From an uncultured Verrucomicrobiales bacterium (GTDB lineage: Bacteria > Verrucomicrobiota > Verrucomicrobiia > Verrucomicrobiales > DEV007): DNA of 64,000 bases. The stretch is taken from contig CALSSN010000009.1 of the NCBI GenBank assembly GCA_943789025.1, positions 99,235 to 163,234 on the forward strand, written 5' to 3'. The position numbers and the translations under genes are program-made. Every line of letters starts with the position of its first letter. Positions within the stretch are counted from its first letter, which is position 1. Below the pieces are notes generated by a model. The model was not told the origin of the DNA and ran no database searches. It saw only the letters and a list, made by a program, of their open reading frames with translations. Below are positions 8,294-16,364 of the stretch, in pieces.

Positions 8294-8518
8294 GTGCGCT
8301 TGAAAAAGCGATTTGATCGGCACAGGCCGAATACAGCAGGGCATGTCCAAGACGTGCGGTTTATCGAGGTGGACGTGGCGCAAGCCGCTCCGGTTCGCCA
8401 GATGGTCATCAAGCTCGGCGAAGCGGTCGAGCTCTGCGTCGGGAAGGAGGGCATCGAGCTGGCGGCAAGCCTCATCGAGCATCTACGGGAACTCCGCAGC
8501 AAGGGAGGTGCATCATGA
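8294..8518 (+). pseudogene. IS66 accessory protein (TnpA-like) fragment
   Basis: The reading frame of 74 residues ends LCVGKEGIELAASLIEHLRELRSKGG, resembling the tail of IS66 OrfA proteins, where a short basic/hydrophobic region is followed by a helix of this type. Its stop overlaps an ATG at 8515 by 4 bp, as in IS66 elements. The N-terminal half is not recognisable and the left end of the element is missing, so this is a remnant. Confidence 0.5.
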
Positions 8519-8595
8519 TCGGCTTGGGTTCAGCAGCGCTGCGGATCTATATCGCCCTGGAACCCCAGGATAAAACCATAAAGGGTCAGACCTGA
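8515..8595 (+). pseudogene. IS66 TnpB-like 5' fragment
   Basis: A 26-residue reading frame opens with MIGLGSAALRIYIALEPQD, matching the start of IS66 Orf2 (typically MIGL...RVWLA..P.DMRKG). It then leaves the family sequence after PQD and stops at 8593-8595. The break marks a deletion or recombination junction with the thermonuclease fragment. Confidence 0.55.
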
Positions 8596-8961
8596 ATGTC
8601 GCTGGAGCGGAAGCAGGATTTCGGTAACAAATCGAAGCAGGCACTCTCTGACCTCGTCTTCGGCAAGGAGATACGAGTCGAGACTGATGGCAAGGATCGC
8701 TACGGCAGGGTCATCGGAACCTTGTTCGTGGAGGGTAAAAACGAAAACCTCGCCATGGTCGAGCGGGTGGTCGCGGGATACGTCGACCACTACAACAACG
8801 TCCGTCTACACTCAGCCATCGGCTATGTCCCGCCCGCAGCCGTCCTTGAAGCCCGCCGGGATGCAATTCACGAGCAGCGGGACAAAAAGCTTGTCAAACC
8901 CCGACTCCATAGGATAGAAATCTCAGACAACCAGAACCATCAGGACTCAATAGCAGCGTAG
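8596..8961 (+). pseudogene. Chimera: thermonuclease fragment fused to IS3 OrfB tail
   Basis: Residues 1 to about 56 (ERKQDFGNKSKQALSDLVFG, then DRYGRVIG and LFVEGKNENLAMVE) match the second half of a staphylococcal-nuclease fold domain. It has the RYGR and LVFGK-type strands but lacks the N-terminal catalytic part. From about 8763 the frame runs into the C-terminus of an IS3 OrfB (RVVAGYVDHYNNVRLHSAIG). It is a fused relic and unlikely to be functional. Confidence 0.75.
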
Positions 8962-8994
8962 TTGCCTTTGTCCGATTCAGGGTGAACCAGTACA
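8763..8994 (+). mobile_element. IS3 right-end relic
   Basis: This is a 232-bp copy of the end of the neighbouring IS3 element, including the OrfB tail, the non-coding GTTGCCTTTGTCCGATTCAG segment and the right terminal repeat ending TACA at 8994. A few substitutions and one small deletion separate it from the intact copy. Immediately after it, an ATG at 8997 opens MPARFVSVDCD, which resembles the start of another transposase family (IS1182-like), but the frame ends after 26 codons. Confidence 0.8.
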
Positions 8995-9082
8995 CCATGC
9001 CCGCACGATTCGTTTCCGTTGACTGTGATATGGAGAGCTTTTTGAGTGGGCAGATTGGATGGGGCGTATTTAATTAGTAGCT

Positions 9083-9919
9083 ATGCAAGTTAGAACAAAT
9101 CAGGCGCGGCCATGGATTACCTTCATAACTTTATCGGGATTATTATTAGGCTTTGTCTCTGCGCAGGATTATTCGGCACTTTATCAAGTTAGGCTCTCGG
9201 AACGAGATCATTACAGTAGCAGCGGTGTCAAACTGACCAGTGTGGCGGCCATTCTGCGCCAAGACAGAGCCAATTATCATAAGTTCAACAAGAGGGATGC
9301 TGAAGACCAAAGCGATCGCTTTTTTTCCAGTGTCGGCAATAGGGGACTCCTAGAGGGATACTACAACAATGTTGCCAATAACTCCCCACTCAGTAAAGCT
9401 GACAGGAATGTGATTATCAACGGAACGCCCCTTGTAAAGGTGAGTCTGGTAGACGGTGTTGGCACTAAGTATCTAAGGGTTAAAATCCTAGATAGAGCGG
9501 CTGGAGCCGGCGACGCCAGAAGAGGTGGGGGAAATGTTGGGGGATTGCAGAAACCCAAGCCAGGCAATCCACTTCGTAAGGCGGTCTTGGACGGTCTGCG
9601 CTCCACAATTCAGAATGACCTCGGGCAGAAGGTTATTTTTATCGTTGGCGATATCCGTGTTGTTGAGGATTGGGCTTATGTGCAAGTGACTCCGGTCCAG
9701 ACTAACTCGAAGCCAATTGATTTCACCAAGACACGTTATAAGGAGGTTATCGACAAGGGTGCCTTTGACGGCCCCACGACCTATGCGCTGTTGCGTAAAC
9801 AAGGGGAGCAGTGGGTGACGATAACGTTTCAGGTCGGGCCCACGGATGTCTGCTGGATAGGCTGGAGCGAGGCTCCCTACAATGCGCCGGGCAGGGTTTT
9901 GCCATCGGGGGGAGATTGA
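9083..9919 (+). CDS. Secreted protein of unknown function
   Basis: A 278-residue protein with an N-terminal signal peptide (hydrophobic WITFITLSGLLLGFVSA, cleavage before QDY). The N-terminal half is unrecognised. The last about 110 residues (LRKAVLDGLRSTIQNDLG, FIVGDIRVVEDWAYVQV, YALLRKQGEQWVTITFQVG, TDVCWIGW) form a pattern seen in many uncharacterised exported proteins, in which a WA-containing strand and an ALL-(R/K)-x-W-x-V strand alternate. A Gly/Arg/Pro linker separates the halves. It follows the IS graveyard and has no operon partner. Confidence 0.7.
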   Translation: MQVRTNQARPWITFITLSGLLLGFVSAQDYSALYQVRLSERDHYSSSGVKLTSVAAILRQDRANYHKFNKRDAEDQSDRFFSSVGNRGLLEGYYNNVANNSPLSKADRNVIINGTPLVKVSLVDGVGTKYLRVKILDRAAGAGDARRGGGNVGGLQKPKPGNPLRKAVLDGLRSTIQNDLGQKVIFIVGDIRVVEDWAYVQVTPVQTNSKPIDFTKTRYKEVIDKGAFDGPTTYALLRKQGEQWVTITFQVGPTDVCWIGWSEAPYNAPGRVLPSGGD

Positions 9920-10265
9920 GATAGCCACTTTGTGGCGTTCTTGGTTCCTAGCAAAGGGCTAACCGGGTAGGCATTGGCTTTACCGTGCTGATGGGACTCG
10001 GTGAAGGGTTGGGTGGAATGCGCTGTGGGCTTTTCTTTGGACGAGATCCTTGCCCGAGTGGATTCGCAGGCGCTACCTTGAAGAAGACTATAACTGCCTG
10101 ACCTGTGAGCGTGATGAGGACCGGGCTTGTGGGACCTACAGAGGGTGAGAAAAGGAGATCCCCAAATTTCGCCAAAATATTTCGCAGCTACGCGGAACAA
10201 GGCTCCGCTCTCGGCTCGCTCTTCCCCGTAAGCGGTCGCCCTCCCGTGCGCTTGCCGCTTTCAGG
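9920..10265. other. Intergenic, nothing recognised
   Basis: About 350 bp lie between a plus-strand and a minus-strand gene. Only a short inverted repeat CCAC-TTT-GTGG occurs right after the upstream stop. No RNA gene, repeat or convincing ORF is seen. Confidence 0.5.
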
Positions 10266-10664
10266 CTAGCGGATGATGACCTTGCCCTCCCCGCCCTTCT
10301 CCTCTCCCGGCCACCTTCGCTTCGCGGCTTCCGTGTTCTTGAACTCGGCGACCTGCTCCCCACCGGCGTCGAAAACCCGCAGCATGATGCCGTCGAGCCT
10401 GTCCTTGTAGCGGCCGCTCGAGTAGCTGTAGTCCACCGTCTCGATCTTTGCCTCTTTGGTCTGGACGGTGACCGTGTGGTTGTATTTCAGGGTGGCGTCG
10501 ACCTTGAGCTCCCCCTGCACGATCTCCCCGGACTGGCTGCTCGAGGCGCTGTAGCTGCCGTCGGCCTCGTTCTCCACGAAGACGATGTGTATTTGACCTT
10601 GAGCGGGCCGACCGGGTCGCGGGAGGCCGCTGCTGTGGCTTCCCGTCTGGCAGCGGCACCTCAA
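10266..10664 (-). pseudogene. Unknown protein, 5' end frameshifted
   Basis: The frame contains a convincing beta-rich protein: IVFVENEADGSYSASSSQ, GEIVQGELKVDATLKYNHTV, YKDRLDGIMLRVFD and GGEGKVIIR. The N-terminal 24 residues in this frame are low-quality. A more natural leader, ending SRDPVGPLKVKY, lies in another frame and joins by one base near 10595. The gene starts at the stop codon of the phospholipase D gene, so the two form a minus-strand operon. The family is unknown. Confidence 0.5.
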
Positions 10665-12217
10665 AGCTGCCCCTCGATCGGCAGCAGCCCGCCGATAAAG
10701 GACAGGATGCGCTTGCCGAGTGAGGATGCCGGCTCCCTAGCGAGCATTTCGCCGCTGCTACTTCGCCACTGCAGTCGGTCCTTGTCATCGGTGACTACTT
10801 CCAGGGCATCGTCACTGAGCGCGATGGAGCGAAGGATTTCCAGCAGTTTACCGGCGAGCTCCGGCGAGTCGATGAGCAGGCCGCTCTCGGTGTTGATGCG
10901 CATGGCGCGGGGATCGAGGTTGAGCGACCCGATAAAACAGCGTGACCGGTCTCCCACCAGCGCCTTGGCATGCAGGGAAATCGGCCTGCCGCGGATCGGC
11001 GCGGTCTCGGCAAGTTCCCGCGCCCTCCCGGGTGGGTCGGCCCGCAGCTCGAAGAGTCGGGCGCCGCTCGCGATGACCGGCTTGCGCTTCTTCTTGTAGT
11101 GGGAGTGCGCCAGCGGCTGGTTGTTGGCGGCAAGGCTGGGAGTCAGGATGCCGACGGTGATCCCCGAGTCGACGGCCTTGCCGATGTTCTCGATGGCGCC
11201 TGCGGACGGGATGAAGTAGGGCGAGACCAGGATGAGTTCTCCCTGCTGGTTGCTGGTCATCTGTTGCAGGCTGGTGACCACCCGGCGGTCATCTTTCTGC
11301 GGGTCCGGGTGGTCTTGCAGGAACTGTGCTCTGCCGGTGGTCATGCGGGCGGGCAGGCCTGCGAGTTCCTGGGACCAGTCCTGCGGCGCGACCGGGAACT
11401 GGCGCAGCTTGTCGTTCTGGTGCTCGGTCAGGGCCGTGGCGAGTTGTGCTTTGAGTTCCTCGAGATCTTCCGCTGTGCCCCGACGTGAGAGCTGTGCCCC
11501 GGAACGGGACTGCGCGGCGTTCCAGAACAGGTCGAAGCCCGTGGCGACCTCGTTTACCATCGGCCCGCAGGCCAGCACGTCGAGGTCGAGAAAGTTGTAG
11601 TGGTCGTCGAGCCCGTAGTAGTGGTCGTGGACGTTGCGGCCGCCGACGATGGTGAAGAGCCGGTCGGCGGTCCAGGTCTTGTTGTGCATTCTGCGGTTGA
11701 GGCGGCGGAACTTGCACAGGAACTCGACCGCAGCGCCGAGCCGGCTGTTGCGGATGCTGCTCGGGTTGAAGATGCGGATGTCGATGTTGGGGTGGTGGCG
11801 GCAGACGCTTGCCAGCGTTTTCTCATCACCCTGGAAGAGAAAGTCGTCGACCAGAATGCGCACCCGGACGCCACGTTGCGCGGCTTTCAGGATGCGGTCG
11901 AAGAGCAACTGGCTGGCGGCCCCGGACTGCCAGAGGTAGAGCTGGATGTCGAGCGAGGAGCTCGCCGAGTCGATCAGGGCGAGGCGCCAGTGAAGGGCGT
12001 CCTCGTTGGCGGCGAGCAGCAGGAAGGAGCCATGGTCTTCCGGGCGACCGGAGGCAAGACGTTTCGAGGCGCTGGCCAGGGGGCCGGAATGCGGTGCAGG
12101 CAGGGCAGTGGTGATCGGCTTGCCCGGCGTCTGCGGAAGGGAACTGCAACCGCCGAGCACGAGCCAGGCGGTTGTCATGACAAGGCAGATGGCGCTGCGC
12201 AGTAGGAGTGGATTCAT
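10661..12217 (-). CDS. Phospholipase D-family lipoprotein (cardiolipin synthase C-like)
   Basis: This 518-residue protein has a lipoprotein signal (LVLGGC, Cys24) and two HKD half-sites. The first is HNKTWTADRLFTIVGGRN near residue 178; the second is HAKALVGDRSRCFIGSLNLD near residue 424. LDIQLYLWQSG and ILVDDFLFQG are conserved strands before the first. Organisation and size match the ClsC/YmdC branch, which makes cardiolipin from phosphatidylglycerol and phosphatidylethanolamine. Other PLD hydrolases cannot be excluded. A lipid-anchored position would place the active site outside the cytoplasm. It is the first gene of a short minus-strand operon. Confidence 0.87.
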   Translation of the reverse strand: MNPLLLRSAICLVMTTAWLVLGGCSSLPQTPGKPITTALPAPHSGPLASASKRLASGRPEDHGSFLLLAANEDALHWRLALIDSASSSLDIQLYLWQSGAASQLLFDRILKAAQRGVRVRILVDDFLFQGDEKTLASVCRHHPNIDIRIFNPSSIRNSRLGAAVEFLCKFRRLNRRMHNKTWTADRLFTIVGGRNVHDHYYGLDDHYNFLDLDVLACGPMVNEVATGFDLFWNAAQSRSGAQLSRRGTAEDLEELKAQLATALTEHQNDKLRQFPVAPQDWSQELAGLPARMTTGRAQFLQDHPDPQKDDRRVVTSLQQMTSNQQGELILVSPYFIPSAGAIENIGKAVDSGITVGILTPSLAANNQPLAHSHYKKKRKPVIASGARLFELRADPPGRARELAETAPIRGRPISLHAKALVGDRSRCFIGSLNLDPRAMRINTESGLLIDSPELAGKLLEILRSIALSDDALEVVTDDKDRLQWRSSSGEMLAREPASSLGKRILSFIGGLLPIEGQL

Positions 12218-12259
12218 CTACTGGCAGGGTGGCAAAGATAGCGCGCCGTTGCAACGATG

Positions 12260-13162
12260 TTATTGCAGGGGTTTCCGCTCGGGTGTCTTTGCGGAAGGTG
12301 ATCCCGCATCGCCACCACCGCTGACCTCGATCACGACGCGAAATCCGTAGAGGTTATACCGGTACAACGGGTGGCGGACGACCCGGTAGGAGGCACGCAG
12401 ATTCATTTCTGCATGGCCTCCCCAGGATCCTCCTCGCAGCACGTGGTAAGTTCCGGTCTTCGGTCCTGATGGATCTTTTGTTCCCAGGCCCTTGTAGCTG
12501 TCTTGATACCAGTCGCGGCACCATTCCCAAACGTTCCCGTGCATGTCGTAGAAGCCCCACGTGTTGGGTTTTCTGGTGGCCACTGGGTGCGTCTGGTAGC
12601 CGGAATTCTCTCCATACCATGCCATTCTGAGAAGGTCTTTCTTTTCGCATGTCCAGTCTCCCTCCGTCCCTGCACGGCAGGCGTGTTCCCACTGCGCCTC
12701 GGTGGGCAGCGTGTAGACGGAGCCCTCGGGCAGACGTCCGGCCTCCTGTTCCATTCCGGTGAGGCGGCGCGAGAACTCCATGGCTTCCTGCCACTGCACG
12801 CTTTCCACGGGAAGTTTTTTTTGGTCCGAAAGCCGTCTCTTTCTTTGCTGCGCTCTGTTCCTGAACTTGGGGAAATGGCTTGGATTATTTCCCATCACTT
12901 TCTGCCACTGCTCCTGCGTCACTTCTGTGGCTCCCATGTAGTGACCGGAAAGTTCTACCGTTCGCACAGGTTTCTCGTCGGAGTCCCCGTTTCCCGTGAG
13001 ATCTCCCATCCGGAAGCTCCCCGGTTCCACCCAGATCATCTTTTGCCCGATCCCGTTGGTGAAGATTTTCTCTGTTGCCGAGGAGTATTTTTCATCGGCG
13101 TAGGCAGTCAGGGCGCTGGCCAGCACGGCGATAACTGCCGGGGCGAATCTCACGTGGTGCAT
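12260..13162 (-). CDS. FGE-sulfatase domain (SUMF1-like) secreted protein
   Basis: The 300-residue protein has a signal peptide ending near ALTAYA. Its FGE-sulfatase fold shows MIWVEPGSFRMGD, YMGATEVTQEQWQKVMGNNP, LPVESVQWQEAMEFSRRL, YTLPTEAQWEHACRAG, MHGNVWEWCRDWY, HVLRGGSWGG and YGFRVVIE. True formylglycine-generating enzymes use a copper-binding cysteine pair. The conserved blocks here are those of the wider family, and no sulfatase gene lies nearby, so a role other than sulfatase activation is likely. A Gly/Pro tail ends the protein. It has its own transcript on the minus strand, upstream of the phospholipase gene with a 42-bp gap. Confidence 0.88.
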   Translation of the reverse strand: MHHVRFAPAVIAVLASALTAYADEKYSSATEKIFTNGIGQKMIWVEPGSFRMGDLTGNGDSDEKPVRTVELSGHYMGATEVTQEQWQKVMGNNPSHFPKFRNRAQQRKRRLSDQKKLPVESVQWQEAMEFSRRLTGMEQEAGRLPEGSVYTLPTEAQWEHACRAGTEGDWTCEKKDLLRMAWYGENSGYQTHPVATRKPNTWGFYDMHGNVWEWCRDWYQDSYKGLGTKDPSGPKTGTYHVLRGGSWGGHAEMNLRASYRVVRHPLYRYNLYGFRVVIEVSGGGDAGSPSAKTPERKPLQ

Positions 13163-13559
13163 GGTGTGGCAGGGGGTGGAAGGAGCGAAGCAAAAACCGA
13201 AAGATTGGCAAATTCATGCACGGTTGCATGGCGCACCAAGGAACGCACGCGGTGAGAATGGTGCGCAGAGGTGGATTCTATCATTCGCCACGCCCGGCGC
13301 TCAGCGTCCTGTGGTGGAGGTATGGCTTGCTGGAAGTGGTGTTTTTTTAGTGAAGGCGATCACGGGGGTGCAGCATTTCTTTTTTGGCAGGCGGATGCTG
13401 GAAGTTGGTAGTCGACAGCGATGATGCGCGCTGAAAGAAGGTCGTGAAGAACCATTGCAATAGCCGACAAGGGTGTATGCACTACTTCCAGTATCTTGGT
13501 TGCTTGTGGTGTTCTTTCTATCCTTTGAACTGAGGGAAGGGATGTGGCTGGGTGGAGGG
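13163..13559. other. Divergent intergenic region
   Basis: About 400 bp separate two divergent genes, so promoters for both should lie here. Poly-T tracts are present at 13341-13348 and 13378-13385. I see no recognisable operator, repeat or RNA gene. Confidence 0.4.
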
Positions 13560-14528
13560 ATGGAAATTGAGAGATTTGTGGTAGAGGCGACGGGGGCAGA
13601 TGCGGCGCTACGTGGGGAGCGAGTGCAGGCGCTCTGGAGTGGTTATGGTGAGATCGTGCGTTACCATCTGAGCGGATGGAAGCCGGAAAGTGCCATCGTG
13701 AAACATGTATCTCCTCCTGATGGCGGGAGGCATCCGCGAGGGTGGAACACGGACCTTTCACATCTGAGAAAACTTCGCTCTTACGAGGTGGAGATGGTCT
13801 TTTACGAGCGCTATGCACGGCGCTGTGGCAGTGGCTGCCGAGTGGCGGAGCTGCTCGGTAGCCGTAGGACAGACAATGGCTGGATGATGGTCTTGGAGGA
13901 TCTCGACGCGTCGGGATTTACGGGTCGCAATCCGTCGCCGATCAGAGACGAAGAAATCGAGGCTTGCCTCGGGTGGCTGGCGCATTTCCACGCAGCTTTT
14001 CTGGGTGAAGCTCCGGATGGCTTGTGGGAGGCGGGGACTTACTGGCATCTGGCGACGCGGCCGGACGAGCTGGCCGCAATGGAGGAGGGGCCCTTAAAGC
14101 GTGCGGCCGAGATTATCGACACACGGCTCTCGGGCGCGCGGTTCCAGACCTTCGTGCACGGGGACGCCAAGCTTGCGAATTTCTGTTTTCGGGAGAGCGC
14201 CGCCGTGGCTGCGGTCGACTTCCAGTATGTGGGTAGAGGCTGCGGTATGAAGGACCTTGCGTATTTCCTCGGGAGCTGTTTGTCGGAGGAGGAGTGTGAG
14301 AAGCGGGAGCGCGAGCTTCTGGATGTCTATTTCGAAAAATTTTCCGCGGTCATGGGTGAGCTGGGAACCGAGGCAAATCCTGCTGAGATCGAAGCCGAGT
14401 GGCGTGGGCTTTATCCTTTTGCGTGGGCTGACTTTCACCGGTTCCTGGCGGGATGGTCACCCGGCCATTGGAAAATTAACCGCTATTCGGCACGGCTGGT
14501 GCGCGAGGTGGTGGAGGCTTTGAACTGA
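13560..14528 (+). CDS. Aminoglycoside phosphotransferase/EcKL-type kinase
   Basis: The protein has about 322 residues from the ATG at 13560 (alternative ATG 13542; the frame extends to 13473 with an unlikely hydrophobic lead). Kinase-like features in order are VKHVSPP (nucleotide-binding Lys), [25 protein letters not shown] (hinge), [14 protein letters not shown] (catalytic HGD...N) and [22 protein letters not shown] (metal-binding DFQ). This resembles the DUF1679/ecdysteroid-kinase-like branch of the APH fold, which phosphorylates small alcohols. The substrate is unknown. The gene stands alone with a GGAGG sequence close to the start. Confidence 0.8.
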   Translation: MEIERFVVEATGADAALRGERVQALWSGYGEIVRYHLSGWKPESAIVKHVSPPDGGRHPRGWNTDLSHLRKLRSYEVEMVFYERYARRCGSGCRVAELLGSRRTDNGWMMVLEDLDASGFTGRNPSPIRDEEIEACLGWLAHFHAAFLGEAPDGLWEAGTYWHLATRPDELAAMEEGPLKRAAEIIDTRLSGARFQTFVHGDAKLANFCFRESAAVAAVDFQYVGRGCGMKDLAYFLGSCLSEEECEKRERELLDVYFEKFSAVMGELGTEANPAEIEAEWRGLYPFAWADFHRFLAGWSPGHWKINRYSARLVREVVEALN

Positions 14529-14615
14529 GGAAAAGGGTGCGAGGGCACAGATATTTACCCGTGCCTGCAGGGAGCGTGAAGGAGTGTTCGGTGAAGGTGA
14601 GGGCCTCTCTTTAGT

Positions 14616-15125
14616 TTAGAAGACTGGGACGCCGGAAGGAGTGGGGGTCGATGCGGTGGGAGCACACGGAAAATTTTCCCCCACGAAGCGATCCCAGCGT
14701 TCTCGGGTTTCCGGCGAGATGAGTGACTGCATCCGCTCGGTGCAGGTGCCGCATACCATGAGGTCGTGCATGACCTCGTCTCCGAGGCACATGGCGGCGA
14801 GGCCATACTCGCTGGGACCCTCATCGGTGCGTTTCCCCGCGCAGACGGCGCATTGGAAGAGGCCATCTGCATGATGGAAGTTTTCGGCTTGGAATTTTTC
14901 CATTTTTGCTCGTGAGTCTGCGGAGAACTCAGCGACCATGGAGCTGTGGCACGGGAGACAGATCGCGTATTCCATAATGCACTCGCCGTTCCGGTAGACC
15001 TTGGAGATCTGGTAGCCCTCCTCAAAGTCGACGAGGCTCTCGCCGCACCGGGTGCAGATGTGAAATGGACGCTCCTCGAATTCTGAGTGGAGTTCATCGG
15101 GAATCGAATGCTCGGGTTTGTTCAT
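14616..15125 (-). CDS. Zinc-ribbon-like protein, unknown
   Basis: This 169-residue cytoplasmic protein has three metal-binding-type cysteine pairs: CTRCGESL near residue 24, CLPCHSSM near 56 and CAVCAGKR near 92, with a further CGTCTERM near 126. The spacing suggests two zinc sites. The rest is acidic and helical, ending in a Pro/Thr tail. It is divergent from the propeller gene, with 29 bp between the start codons, so promoters overlap. I know it only as a type of conserved Verrucomicrobial hypothetical. Confidence 0.65.
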   Translation of the reverse strand: MNKPEHSIPDELHSEFEERPFHICTRCGESLVDFEEGYQISKVYRNGECIMEYAICLPCHSSMVAEFSADSRAKMEKFQAENFHHADGLFQCAVCAGKRTDEGPSEYGLAAMCLGDEVMHDLMVCGTCTERMQSLISPETRERWDRFVGENFPCAPTASTPTPSGVPVF

Positions 15126-15154
15126 AGTCTGGTTTTAGATTACGTTTCTCGACG

Positions 15155-16327
15155 ATGGCTTGTAAACAGGCAATGCTGGTAACCTCTGTTCTTGCAGCTC
15201 ACTGGCTGACAGCAGGAGTGGTCGGGGCGGTTGAGGAAGGAGCGGATTCAGAGACCTCCTGCTGGTCTTGTTTTCGCGGAAATCCAGCGATGACCGGGGT
15301 GGCGGAGTTTGTTCTGGCCCCGCCCTTGGAACGTGTTTGGAGCTTCCAGCCACCGGATAAGCAGATTGGGTGCAAGGCCTCGGCAGTTATCCGTGCCGGT
15401 CAGATTTTCCTGGGAGATGATGCGGGGGTTTTTCGGGCGCTTAGTTTGGAGGATGGAAGTGAAAGGTGGCGCTTTGAGACGGATGCTGCGGTCGAGGGCA
15501 GTGCCTGCTTTACCACTGCCGGCCTCGTAGTGTTCGGTTCCGGGGACGGTTACGTTTATGCGCTGGACCAGATTACGGGAGCGGAGCGATGGCGCTTTGA
15601 GACCGGCGGCGAGGTGCATGGTGGGATGAATATTTACCGGAAAGACGGGAGTGATGAGGAGTTGGTTATTTTCGGAAGTTACGACAACTTTTGTTATGCG
15701 CTGAATGCTGGGACTGGAAAAAAAGCGTGGGAGTTTGAAACCGGGAACTACATCAATGGTGCGGTGGCGATCGCAGATGGCAGGGTGCTCTTCGGGGGCT
15801 GTGACGGTTTCCTTTACGTGTTGGCGGCAGACTCAGGGAAGTCGCTTGGCCCGATTGAGATAGGCTCGTATGTGGCCTCTACTGTGGGTGTCGACGAGGG
15901 AGTGGTTTACACCGGTCATTACGGGAACCGGGTAGTGGCCTTGCGCGTGGAGGATGGGGAGCAGGTCTGGGAGTATGGAGATCGGGAGTTTCCCTATTTT
16001 TCCTCGCCCGCGGTGCTGGCTGATCGGATCATTGTCGGTGGCAGGGATAAGCGGGTTCATGGTATCGACCGGTTCACCGGCGAGGGGATCTGGGAGTTTC
16101 GTGCCCGTGACCAGGTAGACAGCTCGCCGGTGGTTTGTGGTGGGGTGATTTTTGTCGGTTGTGACGACGGGGTGCTCTACGCTTTGTCGGTGGAGCATGG
16201 CGAGGAGCTGTGGAGTTACGAACTTGGTGCCGCGATCAAGGGGTCACCGGCAGTGGTCGATGGGATGCTCGTGATTCCAACAGATGACGGGGGCGTGCAT
16301 GCTTTTTGCTCGGTAAGCGGCGAGTAG
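15155..16327 (+). CDS. PQQ-like beta-propeller protein, exported
   Basis: The product has 390 residues with a signal peptide (to about residue 25) and then CWSCFRGNPAMTG, a motif that opens many exported PQQ-propeller proteins. Seven or eight blades follow with recurrent (D/E)GxxxWxFxT and GxVYALDxxTG strings, for example RWRFETDAAVEGSACF, YVYALDQITG and VLYALSVEHGEELWSYELG. The family includes BamB and quinoprotein-like scaffolds. No catalytic Asp/Glu pair of a dehydrogenase is obvious, so a binding or scaffold role is more likely. It lies 37 bp upstream of the octaheme gene, probably in one operon. Confidence 0.85.
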   Translation: MACKQAMLVTSVLAAHWLTAGVVGAVEEGADSETSCWSCFRGNPAMTGVAEFVLAPPLERVWSFQPPDKQIGCKASAVIRAGQIFLGDDAGVFRALSLEDGSERWRFETDAAVEGSACFTTAGLVVFGSGDGYVYALDQITGAERWRFETGGEVHGGMNIYRKDGSDEELVIFGSYDNFCYALNAGTGKKAWEFETGNYINGAVAIADGRVLFGGCDGFLYVLAADSGKSLGPIEIGSYVASTVGVDEGVVYTGHYGNRVVALRVEDGEQVWEYGDREFPYFSSPAVLADRIIVGGRDKRVHGIDRFTGEGIWEFRARDQVDSSPVVCGGVIFVGCDDGVLYALSVEHGEELWSYELGAAIKGSPAVVDGMLVIPTDDGGVHAFCSVSGE

Positions 16328-16364
16328 AGCGCAGGAAGAAGGCAGCAGGTAGACTTGATGGCGT

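Noticed and set aside
7970..8482. Minus-strand ORF of 170 codons with one hydrophobic segment
   Set aside because: It spans the IS3 right end, the detached methyltransferase tail and the IS66 fragment, so it cannot be one gene. The hydrophobic stretch around 8170-8250 may be a remnant but has no recognisable family.
12260..13162. Reading this gene as a true sulfatase-activating enzyme
   Set aside because: Only general FGE-fold blocks are visible, and no sulfatase gene is nearby, so the specific function is not claimed.
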